Below, piece after piece: positions 20,484 to 33,000 of a DNA stretch of 64,000 bases. The first letter of the stretch is position 1, and each line of letters starts with the position of its first letter. The translations under genes were made by a program, and so were the position numbers. The stretch lies in assembly GCA_028752905.1 (NCBI GenBank), contig JAQNBH010000005.1:2652328-2716327 (forward strand). Reading direction: 5' to 3'. A model generated the notes under the pieces. That model had not been told where the DNA came from and searched no databases. It saw only the letters and a list, made by a program, of their open reading frames with translations. The DNA comes from Cladorhizidae sp. MBARI D1340-BT2. Lineage: Eukaryota > Porifera > Demospongiae > Poecilosclerida > Cladorhizidae.

Positions 20484-23400
20484 TCACTTGTTTGTTTTGA
20501 GTAAGTTGGTGATCTTGACAGTGTTATCCACTGAGCCGGTGATGCAGGTACTGATGCTCCTGCATCCGTGCAGCCAGTCTACGCAGGTCACGGGTCCAGA
20601 GTGACCCATTATACTCAGCATCTTCAGCAAGCTACCTCCTTCAATTACCTGTGATAATAGTAGAACTCGAATCATCAGACATATTCAAACAAACTATTGC
20701 TCTAATATCCCCCCCCCCTCCCCCCAAGTCTTAACTAGTGGTTCATGGCTTACTAACAACTCCATGCAAATGAGCCCTAATGAGTGAGCCCCTGCAATCT
20801 GTTAATTCTCACTCCAATAATTCACCTGGCCATGAAGTCTAAATTTGAACCGTCTCATTGTTGACATGAAATGGTGTTATTATGACACGAGCTGGCAGAT
20901 GCTTGCATGTGTGAGCAAACAAACTGAACTAGCTTCTTTGAAGCAGATGGGACCAAAGCAGATAGGCATGTCAGTTGCTGTGGTGGACGCTTGGTAGATA
21001 GAGGGTGTGGTTGACACTTGTCCACTTCTACCACAACCTTTCCTAGGACATTCTGGGACAACCACATCTGGAACTATCCCAGGATATCCCTGGTGAGGGT
21101 GACTGACCCTACAACATGGATCCCTTAATCAGTACTAGGACGAGGAGTGCAATGATATTCTAGGGATATGCTAGGAATAGTGTCTGGGCTAGGAACATGC
21201 CAGGAATAGTGTCTGGGCTAGGAACATGCCAGGAATAGGGTCAGGGCTAGGACGAGGAGTGCAATGATATTCTAGGGATATGCTAGGAATAGTGTCTGGG
21301 CTAGGAACATGCCAGGAATAGTGTCTGGGCTAGGAACATGCCAGGAATAGGGTCAGGGCTAGGAACATGCTAGGAATAGTGTCTGGGCTAGGAACATGCC
21401 AGGAATAGGGTCAGGGCTAGGAACATGCCAGGAATAGGGTCAGGGCTAGGAACATGCCAGGAATAGGGTCAGGGCTAGGAACATGCCAGGAATAGTGTCT
21501 GGGCTAGGAACATGCCAGGAATAGTGTCTGGGCTAAGAACATGCCAGGAATAGGGTCAGGGCTAGGAACATGCTAGGAATAGGGCCACGACTATGAGTAT
21601 ATAGGGCCGGGGTGGGAGTATGCTAAGAAAAGGGCCAGAGAGGGCTGGGGGATGCTAGGAATAGGGCCAGGGATAAGGACATCGTGTGTTGTGGCAGAAT
21701 TTGAAAAGAAAATTCAGTCCTTCGTCTGAAAAATAATGCTGGAGAGGCCTGCCTCAATTCAACACATACAAAGAACTAATTCCTGAAGTATATATACACC
21801 CACACAAATTCTCAAGATATATGTGTACACATGATGTAGCTAAACAACATCCTGTTGTAGGTAGCAATGCAGCAAATGGTAAAGGGTAAACACTCGAGTA
21901 TAATTATGGTGGTAATAGGATAACACACCTGATAAACAATGGCTTGGTCAGGGGCACAGGTCAGTACAAACCTGTCCTCGTTCTCAAAGGCAAAGAGGTT
22001 TCCTGGTGGTATGTGGGGGTAATACATGCCTTTCAACACGCCTTCTGTAGGCAGGCAGGCTCCTTCATGAATGGCAAACTCCACCAACATGTCTCCTGAA
22101 CGGTTGATGCTCCACTGGCAGAAGCGTTTGTCACAGCCCATGCTATAGACGGATGTCTCGTCAGAGCTGAATTGTACGTTGAAGACATCTGAATAGTTGT
22201 GTGCTCTCCAACCAAACAAGTATTCCTGTTGGGCTACATCTGTTAGGGGGAGGGGTGGAGTGAGGAAGAAAGAGGAGAGAGCGAGTAGTAGTACGAGAGG
22301 AAGGAGGAGAGGAGTGAGGGACAAGGAGGAGACAGAAGTGGCTGCATAGTGTCATAAGTACATGTTAGATGCTCGTGAGCTTGCTTTATCCTTGTACTAC
22401 TCTCATTTGACACAGAAATACGTTGACCATTATAACGACAATCATTCATGCATGACAAGTCATAGGGGATGCCCGGAAACCTGATCCAGATGCTACAATA
22501 CCTTCAACTACCTCAGGCACTGACACTGCAGCCTCAACCTTTTGAGATGCTAGTGTATTTTACATGCACTGTTAACCGGCAAATAGTATCCTCCAGAGCA
22601 GGAATGAAAATCTAAAACACACCGCTCAAAGTGATTGAAATTAATTTCATTCCTTCAGCTAGCGGGATATTTTTCTGACACTGACACAGTTGTTATCCCT
22701 TTCCTTGCAATAGTTGGGCCAGCTCCTAGTTTTGGTCAGCATCTAATCCATATACTATACTATGCATGCACACATGCAGTACTCTGTTGCAATGCTGCAA
22801 GTAATGATGGACACAATGCATCACTTGTCATAGTAACAATAGCCAGCAGGAAAATGTTCAAGTGTGGCCATAAAATCTCTGCTCACATGCACCCGTCCCT
22901 AGTACTGGCCTTGCCAATGTTCCACTACTGCTAAATTTAGTGATCAAAATTATATCATGCGCAAATATTATATATGTTGTTGTGTTTTTATTAACTCTAA
23001 CAATTGTGCCAGCCCTTCTAATATTATTTAGAAGTTGGATCATTAACTATAAATCACACGTGCTTTGATTCACCCGGTCACTATTTCTCACCTAAGTATT
23101 CCCCAGACACAAAGCAAAATGAAGGATAAAGAGTGTGTAATATCGTGTAACATGGTGGTAAAATAACTCACCAAAGAGTCTGATCGTGCCATCGCTGGCT
23201 CCAGTGATGAGGAGGCTGCAATTATGGTTGAAGGCCATGCAGTTTACAGAGACAGGATTTGGGGCCATAGGAAGCGAACACTGTATGTCGATGTGTGGTT
23301 TGTGATGTGTGTGTGTGTGTGCGGGAGAGAGAAGCCAAAAGCAAGAAATGAAGATTGAAAAGAGAAGAACAGTCGTGTTAAGTAGAAATGGGAAGGTGGT

Positions 23401-26400
23401 AGAAAGTTGGAAGTGAAAATAGATTCCAGTATATATGTACAATGAGGTACTTCAAACAAAAGCAGGTTCGCACTCCAACCTTCTTCTGCTGTGTTTTGAG
23501 GTCGTAGATGTAGACAGCCCCAGGGGAGACCTCGTGTGGATGTCGTGAGGGTTCAATGTTGCTGGGCATGTGTAGCTGAACCATCTCGTTGGAGATGTGT
23601 CGGGAGGAGGGCAAATTGGGAGACGTGAGGGCATAGGAGCGGTTCAAGTAGGAGGAGGAACTAAGAGGAGTTGAGACACTGGATGCAGCGGAGAAGGCGA
23701 GTGTGGAACTGCTGTTACTGCATGCTATGGAGAGGATCCTAGAGAGGGAGAGAAAAAGAGGAAGCAGCAGAGTTTGCAAATGCCAGCAACTTAAAACCAT
23801 CAATGAATAATAATATATTTATGTAGTTGCTATAGTTACAGCGTGGTGGTCTACATTGGTCTGTAGGAAGGCTTCCTTGACTTGGATTCCAGCTCTCCAG
23901 ACAGATTCTCATGTAAACACCATGTATTCATTTCTGAGAACCAAAATTGCCAGCCCTCTTACTTAGCAGCTGTTATCCAGAAGGCATATGGCATATAACT
24001 TCAACAGCATGCAATTTTGGGTGGCATGGTTTATTACGGAACTATAACAAAGAATATGATCAAGTGCAGGAAGCCAGCCAGGCTCACCGCCACGCCTGTA
24101 ACTATGTTACTTGTGTGTCCTTCTGACATACGTACTTGGGATAGTGTTGTTCACTGGCTATGCTCCAGTGCAACCTGTTAGTATTGCAGTCAAACAGCTG
24201 CACCATGCCCCCTCCCGAGCCCACCACAACCAGATGGTTGGACTGAGGGGCCCAATCCAGAGACAGCAGGGATGGCTTCAGCTCCAAGGTGGCAGTAGTA
24301 TGCAAGTCAGATGGGTCCCACACCCTGAGAGAAAGGAGGTGATGAGATGAGAGAGTAAGAATGTGAGCGAAAGAGAGAGGTAGGGATGATGGGAGGGATG
24401 GATGGAGGGAGGGGAGGAGAGGGGAAAAGGGAGAAGGTGGGTAAAGGACTAGGGACGTGGGGAGTGGTGGGGGGGAAGAAGAGCAATATGGAAAAGGGAG
24501 AGAGGAGGCTTTCCTTTGCCTTTTCTCCCCCTCCCTCCCTTCCTCTCTCCACTTTCCTTCATCCTTATCCCTCATCCAGGGGTGTGTGTGTGTGGGGAGG
24601 GGGAGGAGAAAGTGGAGATGGAGGGAGGTGCAGGAGAGATAGAGAGAGATGAAGAAGAGGGAAAGTAGAGAAAGATGAAAAAGGAAGGTAGAGAGAGAGA
24701 GCAGAGCTGGGTATGGCCTCTCTTTGGTGCTCACTTCAGGACTCCATCAGTGTCGACCGTGGCAATGTTGGAGGCATTGGGAGAGAACTTGCAGTGAGTG
24801 ATGGGAGCTGAGTGTCCTTTGTAACTCTCATGGTTCAGAAGGAAGAAAGGAGTAGAGCCATCGGAGGTTGGGTAAGGTGTGATGCAGCCAGTGTCATCGA
24901 TACCTATAAGAGTAGCTGGGCAACAGATAGAGAGAGGACATGACATCATCACCATTACATCATCTAGTCTGGTTGCCCACCTTTCCAGAGAAGCGTCCGG
25001 GGACATTAGATCTACGACTTGTTCCCAAGGCTACATATCAGATCACTGGGTTGAAATTATAATCCAGGTTCTGCCCACATGCAGTGGTAGGAATGTAAAA
25101 CCAGTTTTGGTAACACACCTATTATCATGCATTGCAATTGTTTGGGGGCGCCATTTATATACGACAAAGCAAATCTTAGATACTAATGTCCCCTACCCTT
25201 CAATGGCCAATCATCATCACTACCCCCACCATCATCATCTTCACTACCCCGCCATCATCATCTTCACCACCACCATCATCACCATCATCACCACCATCAC
25301 CCATCATCACTATTGCTATTATTACCAGCACCTGGTGAGAGGATATCTGGGGCTGCCTCAGGTTTCTTGTTGGTTACTTTTAAGGACATGTCTCTCTTCT
25401 TTGCCACCAGATCCTCAAAGGTTAGGCCCTAATGTAACATCCTAAATTATAAAAATCCTCCACACACCTCTTAACAACACAAACCTGTTGCTTGCTGGGC
25501 TCGGCCACCGGCTCCAGTACGTCTAGAGATGGTTCTGTCAGAGAAGTAGATTTAACTACAGGCTTCTTAGGAGATTGGACCCGTTTAGTAGAGACACTCC
25601 TACTAGGTGTCTTGGCTATATATGAGCTGTGGACAAGACAAGGAGAGAAAGAGGAGGGAAGTTTGTTTTCAAACACCGAATGGAAGGGACCCAGTGTTGT
25701 ATACACTGTAGCAATTAGTGCAATCATGTTGTGCCTTATATTGCATTCTCACTTTCTCTTGGGGGCAGCCTGGTTGGCCAGTTGTTGTGCGTACTTAGCT
25801 TCCTGCTGTCCCAGCTTCGCCTCGAGCTTCTGTATGGTGGACTCGGCATCAGCTAGAGCTTGTCTGGTGGTAGCAAGGTGCATCTGCAGGTGATGGTTCT
25901 CTGTGGCGAGTACTTGCATCTTCTGGTGCTCTGCCTCAAAGTTGAGGAGAGTGGGGAGAGGGAGACAAGCAAAGAGAGTGCTGAAGAAGTTGTGGAGGGT
26001 CACAAAGAAAGCATCTGCCCACTCCTTGCTGAAGTAGAGCTTGAATGACGGATGCTGCTCAGGGTTCTTGGAAAAAGGTAAAGCTGTAAAGATGTGTGTG
26101 TGTGTGTGTTGTGTGAGTGCATGCTCAGTTAGTGTGTGATGGGTTTAGGTACAAAGTGCTTGCATCCTCTCCCTTACCCTCTCACACTTCTCTCTCTACA
26201 CTTGCTAATCTCCTCCTAAACAATCTTTCACCTCCATGCTTGCTAATCACCTACCTCCTCTCTTTCAAACCCACTCTCTCCAGGATTACTTCCCTCTTTG
26301 CACCCATTATCACTTTCACTCACCAAACCAGTCTTTCCACTCTTTCTTATCATGTAGTGCGTCGGACATCTTGTCAAAGAAGTCTCTGACCACGTCCTGC

Positions 26401-26804
26401 TTGTTCTGGCGGGTGGCATAGACGAGGAAGAGACGTAGAATGCTCGTCTCTAGCCTGTAGACTGTCATGAGAGAGTCATGGCTAAGGCGACTGAAGAATC
26501 TCTTATTGAGGTACACCCAGAAAGTTTGCAGACTTGTGAAGTCAGAGCGAGTCACACATTGCACTATGTGGTCCACTATCCGACTCACCTGTACATATTG
26601 GAGTTCATAATTTTTAATTTACATTTTATCATGTTGCCTAACAGCAGACATGCAGTGCATACAATACTTGCAGTCGCTTACTTTGAAGCCTTTGTCCTTG
26701 TCGTCTCTCTTCTCCAACTCAAAGTACCTGAGGGTGCTTGTGAATCCTCTATAAACAAGGTACTCCTTCACAGCTTCATCTAACACGCTAGTTGCAGAAG
26801 CCAT
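20484..26804 (-). CDS. WDR91: WD repeat-containing protein 91, 11 exons
   Basis: Exons on the minus strand: 26804-26682, 26588-26324, 26083-25753, 25626-25485, 25413-25332, 24915-24735, 24324-24136, 23738-23480, 23280-23172, 22239-21929 and 20648-20484. They total 2157 nt, or 718 codons plus stop, close to the roughly 750 aa of the vertebrate protein. The N-terminal helical region has VKEYLVYRGFTSTLRYF and EWKDWFALPF. Exon 3 ends in a coiled coil (HQKMQVLATENHHLQM onward). Exons 6-11 hold WD40 repeats, for example GHSAPITHCKFSPNASNIAT, LFGWRAHNYSDVFNVQFSSD and GHSGPVTCVDWLHG. WDR91 acts with WDR81 on endosomes to lower PI3K activity and binds Rab7 during early-to-late endosome conversion (known of the family). 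All phases fit. Exon 5 has weaker splice signals (acceptor TTTGAG, donor GTGCTG) and is the least certain. Confidence 0.93.
21120..21680. repeat. 29-bp minisatellite, WDR91 last intron
   Basis: About 18 copies of a 29-bp unit with GGGCTAGGAACATGCCAGGA and ATAGTGTCT or ATAGGGTCA alternating. One larger block (about 21138-21250) is repeated. The rest of the intron, 20649-21928, shows no gene. Confidence 0.88.
25209..25318. repeat. CAT/CAC trinucleotide microsatellite
   Basis: Runs of CATCATCAC and CACCATCATC in the WDR91 intron between exons 5 and 6. Confidence 0.8.
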
Positions 26805-27033
26805 TGGAGGTTAGGAGTACCCTTCCCGACTCGCTCTTTATCTGCTGCGCAAGATGTAATGACAGTTACGGTCAATATTTTTTATTGTCAGATGACTTTC
26901 TATTTATACGAATGCGTTAGCGCAACACTCCCGAGGAGATCGATGTAAGGGCTACAATCTTTCCAATTTACTATCTTGATCTTTTCCTCCTTGTTGTAAG
27001 CTAGAGCGTCGTGTCAGAAGCTGGAAGCGTAGG
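26805..27033. promoter_or_regulatory. Bidirectional promoter between WDR91 and ZRANB1
   Basis: Start codons of the two divergent genes are 229 bp apart, so both promoters and 5' UTRs must fit here. No TATA box in a useful position was seen on either strand. A sequence TGTAATGACAGTTACGGTCA near 26853 is loosely CRE-like. Confidence 0.6.
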
Positions 27034-30000
27034 ATGGCCGTCACTTGCAGCACTAAGTGGTCGTGTCTTACATGTACTTACAACAATTGGCCTTCCTGTT
27101 CCAAGTGTGTGCTATGTGGCTCTTCTAAACCTAGTGACGATGATGTTATACCAAGAATTCCGGTGGCGAAGTATCGTCAGCAGAACCCTGGGTGGTCCAA
27201 ATTATCTCCTTCTAACTCCCCAACAGGGAGTATTGCCACTTCACAGCCACCTAGCAGCATATTGTGTTTAGACCTAAAGACTCCATCAATCTTGGACTCA
27301 TCTTCTAGTCCTTCTTCTTATACTCATACCTATGGTCACACAGGGCAGCAGGCTCTGAAGGGAACCAGCAAGTGCAAGACTAAAGGCAAATGGGCCTGTT
27401 CCAACTGCACCTACCTCAACTGGCCCAATACTGGACACTGTAGCATGTGTGGAGCTACACATATCAAGACCTCTCGCAATGAGCCTCCCGGTCTACGCAA
27501 TGAAGACAGTGGTCGTGTATCATCACGTTCTTCGCCATCCTCTTCGTATGATAATATCTTGGGGTACGCCAGTGGTGTGGGGGCAGTGGGAGGGGCCTCT
27601 GTGGCTGTTGGAAATGACACAGCAGTCCATCACAGTAGCAAAATTAAGAGTGGTCGCAATGTGAACCGTACAGGGACAGGGCATGGAGGAGGTGCAGGAG
27701 GAGAAGGGAAGAAGAAATGGAAGTGTCAACGTTGCACGTATGAGAACTGGCCTCGCACCAACAAGTGTAGCATGTGTATGGGACCTAGGACCCGCACTCC
27801 CACGCCACCTCTGGCTGCTGCTGAAGAATCTGCACGTACCACTACACCCCCTCCACCCCCTCACACTCTCCACCACCCGCGTGGGCATAGGTCACTGCCA
27901 TCCTCTCAGATCCACCATTCTCCTTCTCGTCTCCCGTCACACGTCACATCAGTAGCATCGGCGGACTCTCTCACCAGCACCAGTAGCACCCACTCTAACT
28001 GCAGCAGTGGCTCTTGTGAATCAAATGGTAAACTTGACAAAGGAAGTGTGAATGATCCTGTGCCTGGCTCCGGTTCCAACATCACACCGAGTAATGAAAT
28101 GTTTGTTGAGAATGGAACTGGGCCCAGTGGTGGCAGAGAAAGACGTGTCCCTTACAATGGCTCCTTGTCCCGCCAAATACAACTGAAGAGTGACACAGAT
28201 GAGGTAAGTAATGGTCACTCGCACTAGACCTCTTGCACCACATCTTCTATCCTCATAGATGTTGTCCATTTGTTCCCATTTTCTTGGACTGAGATTTATG
28301 GCCTAAAGGGTAACTCGACCTACAGGAGCCAATGGTGGTCTTGGAGGTTGTTTAACTATTGCTAAAAGTCACCACTGCCATAATGCCAGAGCACTGGGCG
28401 TTGTTGGCCATTTTATTTAGGGATATACCTGTGCATGCATTTTTCACGTTCCTGACAATAGCTCACAAACGATGCAACATGGCAGTGTTATCAACGTATT
28501 ACACTAGCTACATTTGAGCTCGCATAGCGCAAACGGTTTGCTAGTGAGGAGGATCCCCCTGGAGTCGATCACGGCCTCGGATTTGGTCTCAGAGGTCTTG
28601 GGTTCTATTGCGAGCATAGAGAGAAATACTTGAGAGAAATACTTGAGCTCACAAGTGGCTGGAGCTGGGGTGGGGAGGGGGGGGGGGGGGGGGGGCGCGA
28701 AGGATAAGCCCAGAGGGATTTTTTACGTGTATACAGTAAGCAAGATATGGCTATAGGTGTGTAGTGATATTGTTCGAGGACGACTGTAAAATATGAATAT
28801 GAATATGCACGTAACACAGGCATTCACTACTTCAGTTGTAGTTATGGTCGAACAACCCGCCCCCGCCCCCCAAGCTTTAGGTGACAGCGTGTTGTGGTGA
28901 ACTATCCCCTAACTGTTGTTTAAGTACAGAGGTGTTAAGCTGGCAGGATTTCGCTGAAGTCAAAAGGTGTTTTGCATACACAGCCAGTTACTACTTGAGA
29001 TGCAAGAGCTTGTATGTATCACGAAGGAAGGTTATAATGGTTGCTCCATCAAGTCTTGAAGGAAGAGACTATGCTTGAGTGCACAGCCACGTTGGATGTT
29101 AATATTAAGTTACTTATTCTTAGCTTTCCCTCGGCCAAGCTTAGCCACTGCCAGTGGCCTAGAACTTGCCTGCACACTTTCAAATATTGGAGTATTTCAT
29201 TTGACATCCCATCATGCATGTTCTTTGAGCAACTAAGTGCAGTTTAATAATGACAGGGACACTGTACTGTGCTGTTTGATTGGCCTAATACATTTGGGGC
29301 ATCTGCATTGTGCTTAGCTAATTTTTTACCTTTGGTTCATGTTATTCTGGATGCCTAGCTAACAAGACTCATTGCCGCTGCAAAGACAATTCAAGAGTGT
29401 TCCAACGTCTGCACAGGCCCATGACAGATTGTGAACCTGGTTTAACACTACAGCCCTGGGTAGACTTATTATTCAGCATCATGTGATCCATGCAATGTCA
29501 TGTGCACACAACTCCTTTAGGTGAGGCAGATCAGAAACACATTGTCCAGCACTGATTGGCTGTTCCTCAACGCTTGCTTGGGCATCGTCAACAATGATGA
29601 GTCGGCAGTGAAGGGCTACCTAAGGCAGGATGGCGATAGAGCCAGGCAGCTCATCAAGAACGAGTGTCTGGTGCTGGGCCAAGCCTCAGCCTTCACTGTG
29701 GGAAGCACGCTCGTACACTTGGCCATTCGGTTCCAGCGTTCCGAGCTGTTGGGTCTTCTGCTCACTCCGGCACCTTCTGATGCACGGAAGCGTCTGCCAT
29801 CTGAGTCAAACCAGGACCTGGCATCTAGCATCAGGGAGGAGCTGTACCTGTCTCTGCAGCAGCACAAGATGGGAGAGTGGCCATGCTACTATACCACATT
29901 GCTTAGCACCTTCATACTGCCAGCAGGTACGTACATAAGTAGGGTGAGTTGGTTGCTAGTGTGTGTGCAGGAATTTGTCTTGGACGCCATTCATCTGTGA

Positions 30001-33000
30001 ATTAACGTGATTATTACAGAAGATCAGTGTTGATTACCCCAGATAGTCGGAGCATGCCTTGAGATCTGCTTGCAAAGTCTCATATAGGTCGGCTCTCTCC
30101 CTTTTTACAGGGCTCTCTCTCTTCCTTTGTAGAATTGAGTGGACCAAGAAAATAGTTTTGTGTACACCAGAAGCATCCTCTACGAAATCCTGGTTTGTGT
30201 GTTCACTTTCAGAAATTATGCACAGCACATTTTATTTATGCATACACTCCACACTTTTTGAGTCTCAAACTTGTTCCTTGTATCTGAAGATGGAGATATT
30301 TAAAGCTGGAGGTGCCGCACTGGCTGGAAGTACTTCATGTTTGCTTGTTAAATTTTATTACCCGAGTCAAGTCGGAAGTCCATCCTGTATTTTATAGGGA
30401 AGCTTTTCTTCATGATCATACATAAGAGGGACTCCGTCCTTTCTTCACCAAGCAATTACTAGTTTTTTCCTTTTCTTTTTGAATTTCTTTATGTGCAAGC
30501 CTCTCCAACTCCTGGGAACTTGTGTAGGCAACATGGCAAGGCTGAATTGAGTTTCAGTTACATGTCACATCAACATAGTCATCAGTCAACCTGTCCAAAA
30601 CAAGTCTTCTCTGTGAACACCAACTTTCAGCTTGAAAGCTGCAGTATAACTGAGAGACCTCCCTGTTTTGAAAACTGCAGTATAACTGAGAGACCTCCCT
30701 GTTTTGAAAACTACAGTATAACTAAGACACCTCCCTTTTTTGAAAGATACAGTATAACTGAGACACCTCCCTGTTTTGAAAGCTGCAGTATAACTAAGAC
30801 ACCTCCCTGTTTAGAAAACTACAGTATAACTGAGACACCTCCCTGTTTTGAAAGCTACAGTATAACCGAGACACCTCCCTGTTTTGAAAGCTACAGTATA
30901 ACCGAGACACCTCCCTGTTTTGAAAGCTACAGTATAACTGAGCCGCTCTAGACTATTCTGTTTACAGCCATTGGCCATAACTCTACTAAAGTGTACATAT
31001 TGACTCCTCCCACTAACCCTGCCTGCTGGTTCAGACTGACTCCTCCCCCACTAACTCTGCCTAGAACAGATTTGAGGTAGAAGTCCCTGCATTTGTTGTG
31101 GTTTTGTGGTATAAATAATTGACATAAGTGAATATAATTACTGTCTGTGTAGTCCTGCCAGATGTTTACTACTATTGTCTTGTTGATAGTAGTTGTGTGA
31201 TTAGTGATGTGTGTGCAATGGTATGTGATTACTGATGTGTATGATGATCGAGTGTGCGATTAGTGATGTGTGTGTAGTAGTGTGTGATTGATGAGTGTGC
31301 AGTGGTGTGTGCAGTAGTGGTGATTAGTGACGTCAGTGGTGTGTGATTAGTGACATGTGCAGTGGTGTGTGATTAGTGACTGATGTGTGTGTGATTGGGA
31401 TGTCAGTGGTGTGTGATTAGTGACATGTGCAGTGTGTGTGATTAGTGATGTGTGTGATTAGTGGTATGTGTGTAGCAGTGCGTGATTAGTAACATGCAGT
31501 GGTGTGATTAGTGACGCATGTACAGTGGCGTGTGATTAGTGATGTGTGTATGCAGTGACATGTCAGTGGTGTGTGTGCAGTGACATGTGCAGTGGTGTGT
31601 GTGTGCAATGGCATGTGTGAGTAGTGATGTGTGTGATTAGTAACATGTGCAGTGGTGTCGATTAGTGATGTGTATGCAGGGCTGGGGTGTTGATTAGTGA
31701 TGTGTATGCAGGGCTGGGGTGTTGATTAGTGATGTGTATGCAGGGCCGGGGTGTTGATTAGTGATGTGTGTGATTAATGAGCAGTGTTCTCCCCAAGTGT
31801 TTAAAGCGTTCCAGTCCGATATCCCTTTGAAATTGAAGGTGTATCGACAGATATGCCTTCCTGTTGTACTATTACAGTTTACAGTTCATTTTGTCAAATT
31901 GATGATGCATAGAATTTCATTTATACGTAGTGGATGTGGTTGGTAGTGGGTGTGGTTGGTGACAATTTGGAGCAGTTCTAGCTCCACAAGAGCTCCCGTC
32001 TCACTAGTGAGACTTACTGAAGTGTCCAGATGATGGGGTTCCTAGCAGATCTCAAGCACAAGAAGAATAAATTTAAAAAAATGGAAGTTGAAGTTGGAGG
32101 AGGGCAAGTTGGGGCATGTTCTCGCTATGCTGATAACATAATCGTAGGCCTAGGAAGGTCGCCATCGGCCAAGTGACATGGATCAACTTGCCTCACACAA
32201 CTCTAACAAGGCAGAGCTTAGTGAAGCATGCGAAGAGCGAGTGCTACATCACAGGCTGACTTGGATTTGGGGCGATGGTGCAGTGCCTACACAGGAAAGA
32301 TTGTAGCTTAGCCCTCACTTTTCCCCTAAAGAGTCTCCTTTTCCCCCCTCTCTTGTTGTTTATGAAACCATTTCTTCCAGCATCATCATTGTAAACAATT
32401 TAAACAATTTCACACAGGAAATATTCATATTCACTATTATAATTTGAACCTTCAGGCTTCAGTATAATATGTAGAATATGTATGCCAATTGTATTATGTA
32501 CTGCTTGTTGCATGATACTGTATTGATTCATAGCTCTTTTACTTGTAACAATATTATGTCTAGTGCAGTGCACCTCCTGAAACCTGTAAACACAGTAATG
32601 AATACAAGACCAAAAAACACACAGACCATCATATGGTTTATTAGTCCACAATCGACCTTAGATGTGCCAATATTCCTTACATAAATCCTGGGGAACTGGT
32701 GGTGTGTGTGCAGCTGTGTGTGATTAGTGGGAGAACACTAGTGATGTGTGTGTGATTAGTGGGAGAACACTGGTGATGTGTGTGATTAGTGGGAGAATAC
32801 TGGTGATGTGTGTGTGGGGGAGAACACTGGTGATGTGTGTGATTAGTGGGAGAACACTGGTGATGTGTGTGCAGCTGTGTGTGATTAGTGGGAGAACACT
32901 GGTGGTGTGTGTGTGATTAGTGGGAGAACACTGGTGATGTGTGTGTGATTAGTGGGAGAACACTGGTGATGTGTGTGCAGCTGTGTGTGATTAGTGGGAG

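Noticed and set aside
24102..24734. 210-codon minus-strand open frame
   Set aside because: It is WDR91 exon 7 with read-through of the pyrimidine-rich flanking introns; only 24136-24324 is coding.
28510..28615. tRNA gene
   Set aside because: The ends can pair but the T-arm and anticodon arm do not form; at best a SINE-like relic.
30493..30951. 152-codon plus-strand open frame
   Set aside because: Most of it is the 36-bp minisatellite, which keeps frame because the unit divides by three.
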